In this document: in pieces, positions 33,876-43,536 of the stretch
How positions within the stretch are numbered: the first letter of the stretch is position 1
Layout of the letters: every line of letters begins with the position of its first letter
From: Halobellus sp. Atlit-31R
Lineage (GTDB): Archaea > Halobacteriota > Halobacteria > Halobacteriales > Haloferacaceae
Assembly (NCBI GenBank): GCA_003665935.1
Contig: QPLR01000002.1
Span: forward strand, 248,001 to 312,000
DNA length: 64,000 nucleotides
Direction: 5' to 3'
Notes under the pieces: model-generated
Databases searched by the model: none
The model's input: only the letters and a program-made list of their open reading frames with translations
Told to the model about the DNA's origin: nothing
Made by a program: the position numbers and the translations under genes

Positions 33876-35086
33876 CGTTCGCCCACGCGGTCACGGCCGT
33901 GAAGCCGCTGCAGTTCGGCGGCGGTCTCCCGGTGGATCCGTCGCTCGTCGGCGCGCTCACGCGCGTGCTCGGACTCGCGGGCCTCGCAGCGATCCTCGCG
34001 GCGGTGGCGGCGATCCTCTATCGCTGGTACACGCGCGAGGCGGTGCCCGCGTGGCTGGCGACGCTCGCGGGAGCGTCGGGCGTCGCGCTGTATCTCAACG
34101 CGGTTGGGCTCTTCCAGCGCGCGGTCGGCTCCGACCCGGCGGAGGTGTTCGACCCGACGCTCGTCTTCGTCAACGCGGCGACGCTCGGCGCGGCCATCGT
34201 CGTCTCGCCCGCCGGGCGTGCGGTCGGCGATCGGCTCACGACGACGACGTTCGCGGTCGTCGGGGCGCGCGAGCTCGACACCGGCGTCAGCCGGCTCGTG
34301 AGCAACGTCGGTCGCGTCCGCGCGGTCGAGCTCCCCGAAGCGGCCGCCGACGTCGACGACATCGAAGGCTACGAGCCGGTCCCGGCTGCGACGAAGGACG
34401 CGCTGGCCGGCACGACGCTGTTGGTCCCGCGGAACCTCCGCGGCGACGCACTCCGGGACCGGGTCGTCAGCCGGATCAAAACGGACTACGGCGTGGGCTA
34501 CGTCGATCTCGACCTCGACGACGACGGGACCGTCACGCGGCTCGGCCTCGGGCGACGCGTCGCAGGGGTCGGCGCGACGCTCGCGCCCGGTTTCGCTGCC
34601 GTTGCGGTCCGAGCAGATCCCGGTGCGGGCGCCTCTGCGGGCGACGCCGTGCAACTGTGGCGTCGGCCCGAGGCGGGCAACGGAGGGCACACCGGAACCG
34701 CAGAGCGGGTCGCGACCGGCGAACTTCGGGCCGCGAACGGCGACGTCGCCACCGTCGTCGTCGACGAGGCGGACGCGGAGCGACTGGACCCGACGGCGAC
34801 CTACCGCCTCCTGACGCTCCCTACTGATCCCGGCGCGGAGCGGGAGTTCACCTCGCTCTTGCGCGCGGCCGACGAGACGGTCGACGTCGTCACCGTCGCC
34901 GCCGGGAGCGACCTCGAGGGGGCGACGCTCGCCGGCGTCGACGCCGCCGTTGCAGCCGTCCGCCCGGCCCGCGGTTCGATCGAGGCGATCCCGCCGCAGG
35001 ACCGCGAACTCGCCGCCGGCGACGCGCTCTATCTGATCGCCCGGCCCGAGCGACTCCGCGACGTGGCGGCGCTCGCCGCAGCGTAA
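33872..35086 (+). CDS. Membrane protein with TrkA-C-like domains, second of pair
   Basis: A 404-residue paralogue-like partner with GTG start overlapping the upstream stop. Three hydrophobic segments (about 25-125) precede a region starting GARELDTGVSRLVSNVGRVRAVEL and ending in the TrkA-C-type IEAIPPQDRELAAGDALYLIARPERLRDV. VEGY/IEGYEPVP-type motifs at equivalent positions in both proteins show that they derive from duplication. They likely form a hetero-oligomer that binds the same ligand (for example c-di-AMP or another nucleotide) that gates the channel. Confidence 0.78.
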   Translation: MTFAHAVTAVKPLQFGGGLPVDPSLVGALTRVLGLAGLAAILAAVAAILYRWYTREAVPAWLATLAGASGVALYLNAVGLFQRAVGSDPAEVFDPTLVFVNAATLGAAIVVSPAGRAVGDRLTTTTFAVVGARELDTGVSRLVSNVGRVRAVELPEAAADVDDIEGYEPVPAATKDALAGTTLLVPRNLRGDALRDRVVSRIKTDYGVGYVDLDLDDDGTVTRLGLGRRVAGVGATLAPGFAAVAVRADPGAGASAGDAVQLWRRPEAGNGGHTGTAERVATGELRAANGDVATVVVDEADAERLDPTATYRLLTLPTDPGAEREFTSLLRAADETVDVVTVAAGSDLEGATLAGVDAAVAAVRPARGSIEAIPPQDRELAAGDALYLIARPERLRDVAALAAA

Positions 35087-35117
35087 CGCTCAATTCGCCC
35101 GGCGCGCGAGTGAGTGT

Positions 35118-35411
35118 ATGCACACGGTCACCTGGCGACTGTTCGCCGATCTCGCGGAAGTGGCAGGCGGGCGCGACCATACCGTCTCCGTCGAGACCGA
35201 CGCGACGGTCGGCGACGCGCTCGACGCGCTGCTGGCTGACTGCGAGGGCCTCGGCGAGCGGGTCCTCGACGGCGACGAGATCGCCGACGACGTGAATCTG
35301 ATGCGGAACGGCTCGCCGGCGGCGCGCTCGGCGAGCGTCGACGACGGCGACGAGCTCGCGATGTTTCCGCCGGTCACCGGCGGCTCGGAGCGCTGCGATC
35401 CCGTCGCGTAA
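35118..35411 (+). CDS. SAMP-like ubiquitin-fold modifier / MoaD family with C-terminal extension
   Basis: The protein has a beta-grasp MoaD/ThiS fold of 97 residues: WRLFADLAEVAGGRDHTVSV at the start and LAMFPPVTGG at about 80-89. Haloarchaeal SAMP1 works as a protein modifier and in molybdopterin synthesis through its C-terminal diglycine. Here eight residues (SERCDPVA) follow the GG, so proteolytic trimming would be needed before adenylation, as in eukaryotic ubiquitin precursors. Downstream of the K+-related pair but 31 bases away, with its own weak promoter. Confidence 0.85.
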   Translation: MHTVTWRLFADLAEVAGGRDHTVSVETDATVGDALDALLADCEGLGERVLDGDEIADDVNLMRNGSPAARSASVDDGDELAMFPPVTGGSERCDPVA

Positions 35412-35435
35412 CAGCAAATCCCGCGGACGGGGCGA

Positions 35436-37451
35436 CTACGACAGCCACTCGTCGGGCTTGGTGTCGTAGTCGACGTCCGAGGCCTGAATCCGTTCCTCTA
35501 ACTCGGGATCTAGCTCGAACTCCTCGAAGGAGTCGCCGTCGAAGCGGATGCGAACGCCGGCCTCGGTCGGCTCTGGCTCGCGGTTCCGGCGACGGGCGAC
35601 CTCGACCTCGTGGTCGTCGAACTCCTTGCGGATCGTCATCAGATTCACCGGCCGACCCCAGAGTTCGTGGACGCGCTCGAGGACGTCCTGCGCCTCGTCG
35701 AGATCGAGCATAATCCCGTTGAACCGGTGGCCGAGCAGTAGCTCGCCGCGGTTCTCGAAGTTGTCGTCGAAGACGGCGACCGTCGGCTTCCCGAAGTTGG
35801 TGAACTGCAGGAGGAGCTTCTTCTTCACGTCTTCGTGGTCCGTCGACGCCACCCGGAAGTCGCCGGTCGAACGGGTGTACTCGTAGGTGAAGTAGTTGTT
35901 CTCCTCGACGAACTCCGGCGAGAGGAAGGCGTCGACGAACGTCACGTCGTTGTGGCTCTGACGGATCTCCCGCATCCGCTCCCAGCCGGCCGTCTTGTCG
36001 ACGTCGGCGAGGGCCTCTCGGACGCTCGCGTACTGTTCGTCGTCGAACATGTATCTCGACAGCTGTTCGAGCTCTGAGCGCCGGATCCGGCGGAGGAAGC
36101 CGCGGTACTGCGGCTTCAACAGCGAGAAGTGTCGCTCGGCCAGCCCCTCGTAGGTGAGGACCTTCCACGGGTAGCGGCCGACGTCGACGGCCTCGGGGTC
36201 CGACAGCGCCCGGTCCAGCGTCTCCCAGTCGACCCGGGGGTCGCCTTCGGGCAGCGCCGCGAGGTCGTCGAGGGTGTCGCGGGCGACCTTGTCGATCGCC
36301 GCCGGCGGTTCCAGCAGCGACTGCACTTCCTCGAAGTCGACGGCGTCGTGGAAGTTCCGCCAGGTGATCCCCTCGACGCGGAGCAGTTTGTCGGCCACCT
36401 CCCGCCGGTTGGTCGTGTTCTCGACGTACTCCCACAGTTCCTTCCCGAGCTTGTAGGGGTTCAGTCCCGGCGAGCCCAGCACTCGCGACTGGTGATCGGC
36501 GTAGGTGAGGAACTCGTCTTCGCCGGCGAAGCGCTCCTCGCCCATCATCAGCGACTCCCAGAAGGCGGCCCAGCCCTCGTTCATCGTCTTCGTCATTTTC
36601 TGAGGCGCGAAGTAGTACGCCTCCCGGCGGAGCAGATCGAGGACGTCCTTCTGCCAGGACTCCATCTCGACGGCCTCGCCGGCCTCCTCGTCGTAGCTCG
36701 TCGCGTGCTCGCGGAGGAAACCGAGGACGTCCGCCCGCGGGTGGTCGAGATCGGCCGCGGCGGCTTCCGCCTCCGCGAGGTCGTCGAGCCACTCGTCGTC
36801 GAAGACGGCCTCTCTGACCGCCGCCGAGAGATCCATCCCGTCGAGCCGCTCGCGGAGGTCCTCGGGCTGCGTCCGGCCAGTGTCGGGGTCGGCGTCGAGC
36901 GGACGGTGCTGGTCGATCGTGTCTTCCAGACAGGTGACGGCGTCGACGAAGCGCTCGACCGCTTCGCGGTCGATCTCGGAGTCGTCGACGTAGCGCTGGA
37001 TGGTCTCGGCGTGCCGTTCGAGCATCGCGGCGGCGTCGAGTCCGTCGTCGCCCGCGAAACGGCTGAACCACTCGTTGTTCTTGAAGAAGTCCGCGTGCGC
37101 CTCGACGTGGGTGATGACGGCCTTCTGGTCGGCCAGCGTGTTCGACTCCTGCAGGAAGGCGTGGCTCGGATCGTCGTTGTTGACGATCTCGAAGGCCTTG
37201 CCCATCCCGAACTGGTCCTGTTTCTGCTGGCGGTCGTAGGTCATCCCCCAGCGCCAGTGCGGGTACCGCCGCTGGAATCCGCCGTAGGCGATGAGCTGGT
37301 TCATCTCGTCGTAGTCGACCACCCAGTAGTTCACCGGGTACGGGTCGAGCCCGAGTTTGCGGGCGAGCGCGGCGGCTTCCCGGACCGGCTCTTCGAGCCG
37401 TTCGGCCTCCTCGCGTGCCGCCCGTCGGAAGCGTCGCAGTCTGTTGGTCAT
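35436..37451 (-). CDS. SpoVR family protein
   Basis: The 671-residue protein is a full-length SpoVR homologue; family landmarks are NYWVVDYDEMNQLIAYGGFQ split across about 40-60, MTKTMNEGWAAFWES, and the Glu/His pattern EAHADFFKNN. SpoVR proteins accompany PrkA and the VWA-like DUF444 protein in stress and sporulation operons in bacteria and archaea; the molecular activity is unknown. It is the last gene of the operon, 45 bases after DUF444. Confidence 0.93.
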   Translation of the reverse strand: MTNRLRRFRRAAREEAERLEEPVREAAALARKLGLDPYPVNYWVVDYDEMNQLIAYGGFQRRYPHWRWGMTYDRQQKQDQFGMGKAFEIVNNDDPSHAFLQESNTLADQKAVITHVEAHADFFKNNEWFSRFAGDDGLDAAAMLERHAETIQRYVDDSEIDREAVERFVDAVTCLEDTIDQHRPLDADPDTGRTQPEDLRERLDGMDLSAAVREAVFDDEWLDDLAEAEAAAADLDHPRADVLGFLREHATSYDEEAGEAVEMESWQKDVLDLLRREAYYFAPQKMTKTMNEGWAAFWESLMMGEERFAGEDEFLTYADHQSRVLGSPGLNPYKLGKELWEYVENTTNRREVADKLLRVEGITWRNFHDAVDFEEVQSLLEPPAAIDKVARDTLDDLAALPEGDPRVDWETLDRALSDPEAVDVGRYPWKVLTYEGLAERHFSLLKPQYRGFLRRIRRSELEQLSRYMFDDEQYASVREALADVDKTAGWERMREIRQSHNDVTFVDAFLSPEFVEENNYFTYEYTRSTGDFRVASTDHEDVKKKLLLQFTNFGKPTVAVFDDNFENRGELLLGHRFNGIMLDLDEAQDVLERVHELWGRPVNLMTIRKEFDDHEVEVARRRNREPEPTEAGVRIRFDGDSFEEFELDPELEERIQASDVDYDTKPDEWLS

Positions 37452-37496
37452 AGTGTGGGTCGTGGTGTCGTGTGTGCTGTGGTGTTCATCAGTGCG

Positions 37497-38840
37497 TCAG
37501 GACGTCTCCGCGGCCGTCTTCGCCGCCGCCGGTTGCAGGATGTCGTAGATCGCGTCGGTGACGTCCTCGGGCGCGCCGACGGAGGCGACGACCACGTCGT
37601 CGACGTCCTGGAAGGCCCGGTCGACCTCCTCGGCGTGTGTCGCGTTGATCGCGGTCCCGCCGGGCTGGGTCTCCACGTAGGCGTGGCGGTTCGCCGGCAT
37701 CTCCCGCATCAGCGGGACGACGCGCTCGGTCGTGTCGTTCGAGGAGTTCTCGGAGTCGCCGGCGGCGAAGACGTAGCGGTTCCACTCCGCCCACGGGTAC
37801 TGCTCTTCGAGGATCTCTTTGGCCAGTTCGTAAGCGCTGGAGATGCGCGTCCCGCCGCCCGAGCGGATGCCGAAGAACTCCTCGCGGTCGACCTGCCAGG
37901 CGTCGGCGTCGTGGGCGATGTAGACGAACTCGGCGTTGTCGTACTTGCCCTGGAGATACCAGTCAAGCGGCGTGAAGGTCCGCTCGACGAGCTCGCGCTT
38001 CGTCTCGCGCATCGACCCGGAGACGTCGCGGATGTTGACGACGACGACGTTCTTCTGCTTTTTCTCCTCGATCTCGGGGTGGCGGTAGCGCTCGTCGTCC
38101 CGGCGGAACGGGATCTCGCGGAGCCCCCGCTCCCGGATGCGCTGGACTGTCGTGCTGCGCTCGACGTTGTCTGCCATCTCCTCGAAGGAGTCCCAGCGCC
38201 CGCGCTCGTCGTCGGGGACCTCGTCCCACTCGGACTCGATCCACGGTAGAGAGACGAGAATGTTCTCCTCCCGACACCAGCGGTAGACCGACGCCGGCGT
38301 CTCCCCGTCGACTCGCATCGCCTCGCGGACGAACTCGTCGTCGAAGTCGGTGGCGAGCTTCCGCTTGAGCCCCTGCTTGAACAGCCGTTCGAAGTCGAGC
38401 GTGCTGTTCGGGCCGGTGCGGGTGACGTCGGTGAAGTCGCCCTCGATCTCCTCGATCACCTCCTTTCCCTTCGGTTCGAGGTCCAAGCCGAGTTCCTCGT
38501 CGAGTTCCTGGGCGAACTCCTCGGGGTCCATCTCGTAGTAGTCGTGGTCGCCCCCCTCTTCGCCGGGTTCGCCGTCCTCGTCGCCGTCGCCGTCGCCGGG
38601 CTGCGGCTGTGGCTCGCCGACGGGCTGGCCGACGTCCGGCGTGCCGCCCTGTCCCTGTCCGACCCCGCCGCGGTCGAGCTGGTCGTACTTGAACTCCGGC
38701 AGATCGACCACCTTGATCGGGATCTCGATCTGGTCGGAGCTCGACCCGCTGAGGTCCCCGTATCGGATGAACGACTCGAGGTCCTCGCGGCGCTCTTCAC
38801 CCACTTCGCGGAATCGTTCGAGGTCTTCTCTCAGTCCCAT
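37497..38840 (-). CDS. DUF444 / YeaH-YhbH family protein, VWA-like
   Basis: The protein has 447 residues. A Gly/Gln-rich disordered segment (about 55-95) separates a short N-terminal domain from the core; the core ends in a von Willebrand A-like fold with a MIDAS-type motif [20 protein letters not shown] (about 275) and the [12 protein letters not shown] and [12 protein letters not shown] loops. The start at 38840 ([10 protein letters not shown]) was chosen since upstream sequence is the shadow of prkA. Its start overlaps the prkA stop by 10 bases. Partner of PrkA and SpoVR. Confidence 0.92.
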   Translation of the reverse strand: MGLREDLERFREVGEERREDLESFIRYGDLSGSSSDQIEIPIKVVDLPEFKYDQLDRGGVGQGQGGTPDVGQPVGEPQPQPGDGDGDEDGEPGEEGGDHDYYEMDPEEFAQELDEELGLDLEPKGKEVIEEIEGDFTDVTRTGPNSTLDFERLFKQGLKRKLATDFDDEFVREAMRVDGETPASVYRWCREENILVSLPWIESEWDEVPDDERGRWDSFEEMADNVERSTTVQRIRERGLREIPFRRDDERYRHPEIEEKKQKNVVVVNIRDVSGSMRETKRELVERTFTPLDWYLQGKYDNAEFVYIAHDADAWQVDREEFFGIRSGGGTRISSAYELAKEILEEQYPWAEWNRYVFAAGDSENSSNDTTERVVPLMREMPANRHAYVETQPGGTAINATHAEEVDRAFQDVDDVVVASVGAPEDVTDAIYDILQPAAAKTAAETS

Positions 38841-41125
38841 CTGTGGCGCACCTCCCGCATCACCGCACGGCTCGTCAGTTCGGCCGACGCCGGCGTGTAG
38901 CCGCGGTCGGTCAGTTCGTCGATCGTCTTCGCCTTCAGCCGCGCCGTCTCGGTGTTCTCCGGCGGGTCGTCCCACTGTGCGGGTTCGAAGTCCTCGTAGA
39001 GCCGCCTGACGTCGTCCCAGTCGTAGGTCTCGAGCACCGAGCGGATCACCGGGATCTCCGAGAGCTCGACGTCGTCGACGGTGAATCCCGCGTCGCGGTT
39101 CTCCCAGGCGTACCGGTTCAGCGCGGTGATGATCTTGTCGCGACGGAACGTCTCGACCGCCTCCGTCGGGCGGTTTCCGAGGTAGTCGTCGTCGCCGAAC
39201 CGGCCGAGCTGCTCGGTTTCGAAGAGCTTCATCAGGAGCGGGTCGGGCTCGATCGGTCCCCGCTCGGTCTCGACCTGCTCGTCGCCGTCCCACGCGTAGA
39301 CGTGTTCGACGTACTCTGCGACGGTTTCGCGCTCGACGGAGCGATCCGCCAGCAGCGCCGCGAGCACGTCCGACTCCTGTCTGTCGAGGACGTACTCTTT
39401 GGCCATCGTCACGCGGTCTTCGTACTCCGCGCGCTCCGAGCGGGAGAACACGGGTGCGTCGTGGAGGCCATCGGCCATCGCGTCGAGGACGTCTTCTGGC
39501 AGCACCACGTGCTCGACGTCGAGTTCGGTGTGCCAGCGGTCGGTGTCCTCGTGCAGCAGGTCCGCGATGACGTCTCGGGTGAACGTGACCGGGATCCCGT
39601 GGATCCCCTCGCCGTCGCCGGCGAACTCGAACTCCTCGACGCTCGTCCGGTCGTCGCCCTCCTGGATGTAGCCGAAGTCGAAGAGCAGCGCCTTGTCGAC
39701 GAGATCGTAGCCCGCGGGCACGTCCTCGCCGTCGAGGCGGGTGAGCACGCTGTACATCGCGGCGGCCTCGACGGCGTGGGGCGCCAGCTCCCGAGAGCGG
39801 ACGGCTCCGGGCGCGCTCTGGACGTCGACCGAGAGCGGGGCGCGGACCCGCTCGCGGAGTTCGGTCTCGTCGTCGGCGTCCCAGACGGCGGTCTCGTCGG
39901 TGAGCTCCCGCCGGATCAGCTCCGCCTCCAGCGAGACGTTGGTGAGGTAGCGGAACTCGTGCTTGTCGAGCCGGCGCTTGAGCGCCTTCAGCGGGTCGCG
40001 GCCGTTGCGGTCGGCGAACTTGTCGAGCTCGGCGTCGAGGTCGGGGTTCGAGATGATGACGAGCTGGGTGTCGACGTCCATTCCGATCCCCTTGTCCAGC
40101 TTCACGTGTCCCTCGTCGGGGACGTTCAGGAGCTTCTGGAGCAGATCGGCGTGCTGGGCGGCGTCCTCGACGATCGTGAGGAGGCCGTTGCCCTGCGAGA
40201 GCACGCCGTCGTAGCTGAACGCCTGCGGGTTCTTCCGGCCGCGGGAGTCGAGCTCCCGGAGCATCCCCGGCATCCACGAGCCCACCAGGCGTTCCTTGGG
40301 CGAGCCGTCGTCCTCGGAGTGGAGGACGCCGATGCCGCGCCCGACGTCGACGACGTAGTTCTTCACGCGCAGGTGGGAGGGGTCGGTCACCGCCGAGAAC
40401 AGCTCCCGGCGTCCGTTCCGGCGGTAGTTCTCCTCTAGGAAATCGTACGCCTCTCGGCAGAATGGGTCCAGCTCCTCGCCGACCGTGATCGGGACGTGGT
40501 CGCCGGACTGGCGGTTGAGCTCAGACAGGAGGTCGTTCCGGACCGCGGCCGGGAAGACCGAAAGCGGATGCGACTGGACCGGGCTCTCGTACCAGTCGGA
40601 CTCCTGTTCGGGCGCGGTCGACTCGCCGCCGTAGGAGAGTCCGCGCGTGTCGCTGGCGGCGGCGACGTTCCACTCGACGGTGTAGCGCCGGCCGGCGTCG
40701 GTCGTCGAGTACGCGCGCAAGCCGTTGATCAGACAGCGCTTGAGCTCCGACTTCCCGGTCGCGGTCGGGCCGTCGAACCAGAGGATCTTCTCGGACTTGC
40801 CCCGGTCGGCGGCGATCGTCCGGAGGTCGTCGACGAAGCGGTTCAACACCTCCGTGTTGCCGAGTACCGCGTGTTCGCCGTCGTTCGCCGGATCGTCGAA
40901 GAAGCGGTAGCGCTCGCGCGTCTCGCCCTCTTCGAGGACCGTGCGGGTGCCCATCGACTCGATGGCGTCCAGCAGGTACTTCGAGGCGTGGGCGGCGATC
41001 GACGGGCGCTCGAAGGCGGCGTCGACGTACGCTTCGAGGCTCATCGGCTCCTCGTAGGCACCGCGGAGGTGATCGTCGGCCGTCTCGACGTACTCCTTCG
41101 CGGGGTTGGGGTTGTGGGCGGTCAT
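38831..41125 (-). CDS. prkA: PrkA-type serine protein kinase (AAA+), second copy
   Basis: The 764-residue PrkA homologue has an AAA+ domain with Walker [16 protein letters not shown] (about residue 117), Walker B-like [15 protein letters not shown] (about 300) and a long C-terminal kinase/regulatory region. PrkA proteins are ATPases reported to phosphorylate or to act as Lon-like proteins in sporulation. The first gene of the operon is also PrkA, but they share only moderate similarity, so these are diverged paralogues. One base separates its start from the stop of the first copy; translational coupling is likely. Confidence 0.9.
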   Translation of the reverse strand: MTAHNPNPAKEYVETADDHLRGAYEEPMSLEAYVDAAFERPSIAAHASKYLLDAIESMGTRTVLEEGETRERYRFFDDPANDGEHAVLGNTEVLNRFVDDLRTIAADRGKSEKILWFDGPTATGKSELKRCLINGLRAYSTTDAGRRYTVEWNVAAASDTRGLSYGGESTAPEQESDWYESPVQSHPLSVFPAAVRNDLLSELNRQSGDHVPITVGEELDPFCREAYDFLEENYRRNGRRELFSAVTDPSHLRVKNYVVDVGRGIGVLHSEDDGSPKERLVGSWMPGMLRELDSRGRKNPQAFSYDGVLSQGNGLLTIVEDAAQHADLLQKLLNVPDEGHVKLDKGIGMDVDTQLVIISNPDLDAELDKFADRNGRDPLKALKRRLDKHEFRYLTNVSLEAELIRRELTDETAVWDADDETELRERVRAPLSVDVQSAPGAVRSRELAPHAVEAAAMYSVLTRLDGEDVPAGYDLVDKALLFDFGYIQEGDDRTSVEEFEFAGDGEGIHGIPVTFTRDVIADLLHEDTDRWHTELDVEHVVLPEDVLDAMADGLHDAPVFSRSERAEYEDRVTMAKEYVLDRQESDVLAALLADRSVERETVAEYVEHVYAWDGDEQVETERGPIEPDPLLMKLFETEQLGRFGDDDYLGNRPTEAVETFRRDKIITALNRYAWENRDAGFTVDDVELSEIPVIRSVLETYDWDDVRRLYEDFEPAQWDDPPENTETARLKAKTIDELTDRGYTPASAELTSRAVMREVRHRWD

Positions 41126-41126
41126 C

Positions 41127-43196
41127 TTACTCTTCCAGTTCGCTCTTTGCCACCTCCGCGCCGGCGAACTCGAGCACTTCGCGGGCTCCCTCCGGGGAGT
41201 ATCCCTGTTCGATCAGGGCGTCGATCCACGCGCTGCGCTCGTCGTCGTCGAGTTCGTTCGCGCTGACCAGCGCCGAGAAGTTGATGTTGTGTTTCTTGTC
41301 CTCCCAGAGCTTGCGTTCCAGCGCGCGGCGGAGTCGGTCGTTGTCCTGCGGGTCGAAGGAAGTGCCGTCGCGGGCGCGGCGGGAGACCCAGTTCGAGACC
41401 TCCTGGCGGAAGTCGTCCTTCCTGTCTTCGGGGATCTCGAGTTTCTCCTCGACCGAGCGCAGGAACGTCTCGTCGGGGTCCTGCTCGCGGCCGGTGAGTT
41501 CGTCCTCGACGGTGGCGTCGTCGATGTACGCCATCACGTGGTCCATGTACTTCTCGCCTTGGCGCTGGATCTCCTCGAGGTCGTACGCGAGCGCGTGCCT
41601 GACGTCCTCGATGGCGCGCGCCTTGTACTCCTCTCGGACCAGTTCGAGGTAGCGGTAGTAGCGGTCGAGATTCTCCTCGGGGATCGAGCCGTGGTTCTCG
41701 AGGTTCGCCTCGAAGTGCGAGAACACCGACAGCGGCGAGAGGTACGACCGGTCGCGGTGCGTCGAGTCCATAATCGCCTCGGCGATCTCGTCGCCGATGA
41801 ACCGCGCGGAGACGCCGTCCATCCCCTCGCCGATGTCGGCCTTCTCCTCGCCGCTCTCGCGGAGTTTCCGGACGTCGACGTCGTCGCCGTCGTCGATCTC
41901 GCCGTTGTACGCCTTCGCCTTCTGGACGAGGGAGACGTTGCCGTCCGACTCGGTGATCCGCGTGAGCACGCCGAACAGCCCCGCCATCTCCAGGGCGTGC
42001 GGCTCGATGTGCATATCCGGAACGTCGGCGTTCCGGAGCATCTTGCGGTAGATCTCGGCCTCCTCGTCGTACTCTAACACGTACGGGAAGTCGATCCGCT
42101 TTGTCCGGTCGTTGAACGCCTCCATCTTCTCGTCGCCTTTCTTCTCCCGGTATTCGGGCATGTTCGTCCGCCCGACGATCACCTGGTCGATGTCGATCCG
42201 GGGGTTGTTCTTCGGCTTGATCGTCTGCTCTTGGGAGGCGTGCAGGAAGTCGTAGAGAAACTCCCGCTGGAGCTTCAGCAGCTCCTCGCCGGAGAACAGC
42301 CCGCGGTTGGCGTTACAGAACGCCCCGGAGTAGTCGAACGCGCGCGGGTCCGACTCGCCGTAGACCGCGAGCTTCGAGTAGTTGACGTCGCCGGTGAGTT
42401 CGGTCTCGTCTTGGTTCTTCTTGTCCTTGGGCTCGAACGTCTCGACGCACTGGCGCTTGTTCTCGGAGGCGACGAGGCGGACGATCTCGACGTGGTTCTC
42501 CAGGACGGCTTGGAGGTCGTCGTCGTACCGCGCAAGCAGGGAGTCGAGGTAGAACTCCGAGGCGGGGTCGAGCGTCTGGTCGTTCCGGATCGTGTACGGC
42601 GCGTCCAGGCGTTCGTTGAGTCGCGCGATGACCTCGTCGCGCTGCTCCTGCGGCAGGAGCACGAGCGGATCCTGGTTCATCGGAGAGGTGACGACGTCGT
42701 CCTCGGGGTCCTGATCGCGGATGACGTCGCGGAGGTTCGTCCACCGGAAGGTGTACATCCGGCCCGCGTCGGTCGCGGTGTAGTCCTCGAAGTAGCGGCG
42801 GACCATCCAGTCGAAGTGGGACTTCCCGGACCCGACCGGACCGAGGAGCAGTTTGATCCGCTTCTCGGGGCCGAGGCCGCGGGCACCCGACTTGACTTTG
42901 TTCACGAACTCGTGAATCGACTCGTGGACCTCCCGTCCGTAGAAGGTGTTTTCACCGTCGTGGAGCGGATCGTCGGCGGCCATCCGATACTCGACGACGC
43001 CGGCGTCTTCGTCGTAGTCGGTGCCGTAGTGGTCGAACATATCGGCCACACGCTGGTGGGCGTTTCTGGCGATCCGCGGATCTTCGTACACTGCGTCGAG
43101 GTACCACTCGAAACGCTTCGCCTCGCGAAGGTCCGAGGGAACCGAGTCCTTGTATTGCCGACTCAGGGATTCGAGGGTTTCTCTGTCACCGTTCAT
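41127..43196 (-). CDS. prkA: PrkA-type serine protein kinase (AAA+), first copy
   Basis: The 689-residue PrkA is the first gene of the four-gene operon. Walker A LLLGPVGSGKSHFDWMVRR is at about residue 119, with a typical arrangement VIVGRTNMPEYREKKG (sensor/Walker B region) at about 340 and CNANRGLFSGEELLK just before it. Full length for the family. The upstream region has a palindrome and hairpins and no close TATA box, so the leader is unusually long for a haloarchaeon. Confidence 0.92.
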   Translation of the reverse strand: MNGDRETLESLSRQYKDSVPSDLREAKRFEWYLDAVYEDPRIARNAHQRVADMFDHYGTDYDEDAGVVEYRMAADDPLHDGENTFYGREVHESIHEFVNKVKSGARGLGPEKRIKLLLGPVGSGKSHFDWMVRRYFEDYTATDAGRMYTFRWTNLRDVIRDQDPEDDVVTSPMNQDPLVLLPQEQRDEVIARLNERLDAPYTIRNDQTLDPASEFYLDSLLARYDDDLQAVLENHVEIVRLVASENKRQCVETFEPKDKKNQDETELTGDVNYSKLAVYGESDPRAFDYSGAFCNANRGLFSGEELLKLQREFLYDFLHASQEQTIKPKNNPRIDIDQVIVGRTNMPEYREKKGDEKMEAFNDRTKRIDFPYVLEYDEEAEIYRKMLRNADVPDMHIEPHALEMAGLFGVLTRITESDGNVSLVQKAKAYNGEIDDGDDVDVRKLRESGEEKADIGEGMDGVSARFIGDEIAEAIMDSTHRDRSYLSPLSVFSHFEANLENHGSIPEENLDRYYRYLELVREEYKARAIEDVRHALAYDLEEIQRQGEKYMDHVMAYIDDATVEDELTGREQDPDETFLRSVEEKLEIPEDRKDDFRQEVSNWVSRRARDGTSFDPQDNDRLRRALERKLWEDKKHNINFSALVSANELDDDERSAWIDALIEQGYSPEGAREVLEFAGAEVAKSELEE

Positions 43197-43210
43197 TGTT
43201 TGTCCGTCCC

Positions 43211-43280
43211 GGGGAGCGACTCCGCGTTCCCCACCGGTTCGGTGGGCGTGAACGCGCGCGGACGCCGGGGTGCGTCCGCG
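43211..43280. promoter_or_regulatory. Hairpin-rich leader of the prkA operon
   Basis: Two perfect inverted repeats lie between the prkA start (43196) and the upstream palindrome: 43257-43265/43272-43280 (9-bp stem CGCGGACGC, 6-base loop) and 43230-43235/43241-43246 (6-bp stem CCCACC, loop GGTTC). A third imperfect one spans 43211-43232. As RNA on the minus strand these would form stacked stem-loops directly before the coding start. Confidence 0.5.
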
Positions 43281-43287
43281 GCTGTTA

Positions 43288-43307
43288 TGGTATGACTACT
43301 CATACCA
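43288..43307. promoter_or_regulatory. 20-bp palindrome upstream of the prkA operon
   Basis: TGGTATGA-CTAC-TCATACCA is a perfect 8-4-8 inverted repeat about 92 bases before the prkA start. The symmetric, moderately A+T-rich arms fit a dimeric repressor or activator. The rest of the 340-base gap (43308-43536) contains a TATA-like CACATAAGC at 43453-43461 and the promoter of the DUF5820 gene. Confidence 0.7.
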
Positions 43308-43536
43308 ATCCACACGCGGGCGGCGACACATCACGGGGCGACGGCGACGAGACGGCGACAGGACGACAGAACGTCGGGATTCGGCGGACGGTGCGTGTGC
43401 AGGCGGTCGCTCGGTCCGATTGACCGAGACTGAGAGTTTGTGAGAGACCGACACACATAAGCCTTCCCTCGGTTTCGAGGACAGCGCCTTCGGTCCGACG
43501 CGACGATATTTGTATCTTCGACGTCCAAGAAGCAGT

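Noticed and set aside
36129-42077. Plus-strand frames of several hundred codons across the prkA operon
   Set aside because: They mirror the minus-strand genes exactly and lack recognisable domains.
43292-43423. 43-codon plus-strand frame starting inside the prkA palindrome
   Set aside because: The ATG is part of the palindrome, the composition is Gly/Arg/Asp mixed without conservation evidence, and no promoter lies at the right distance.
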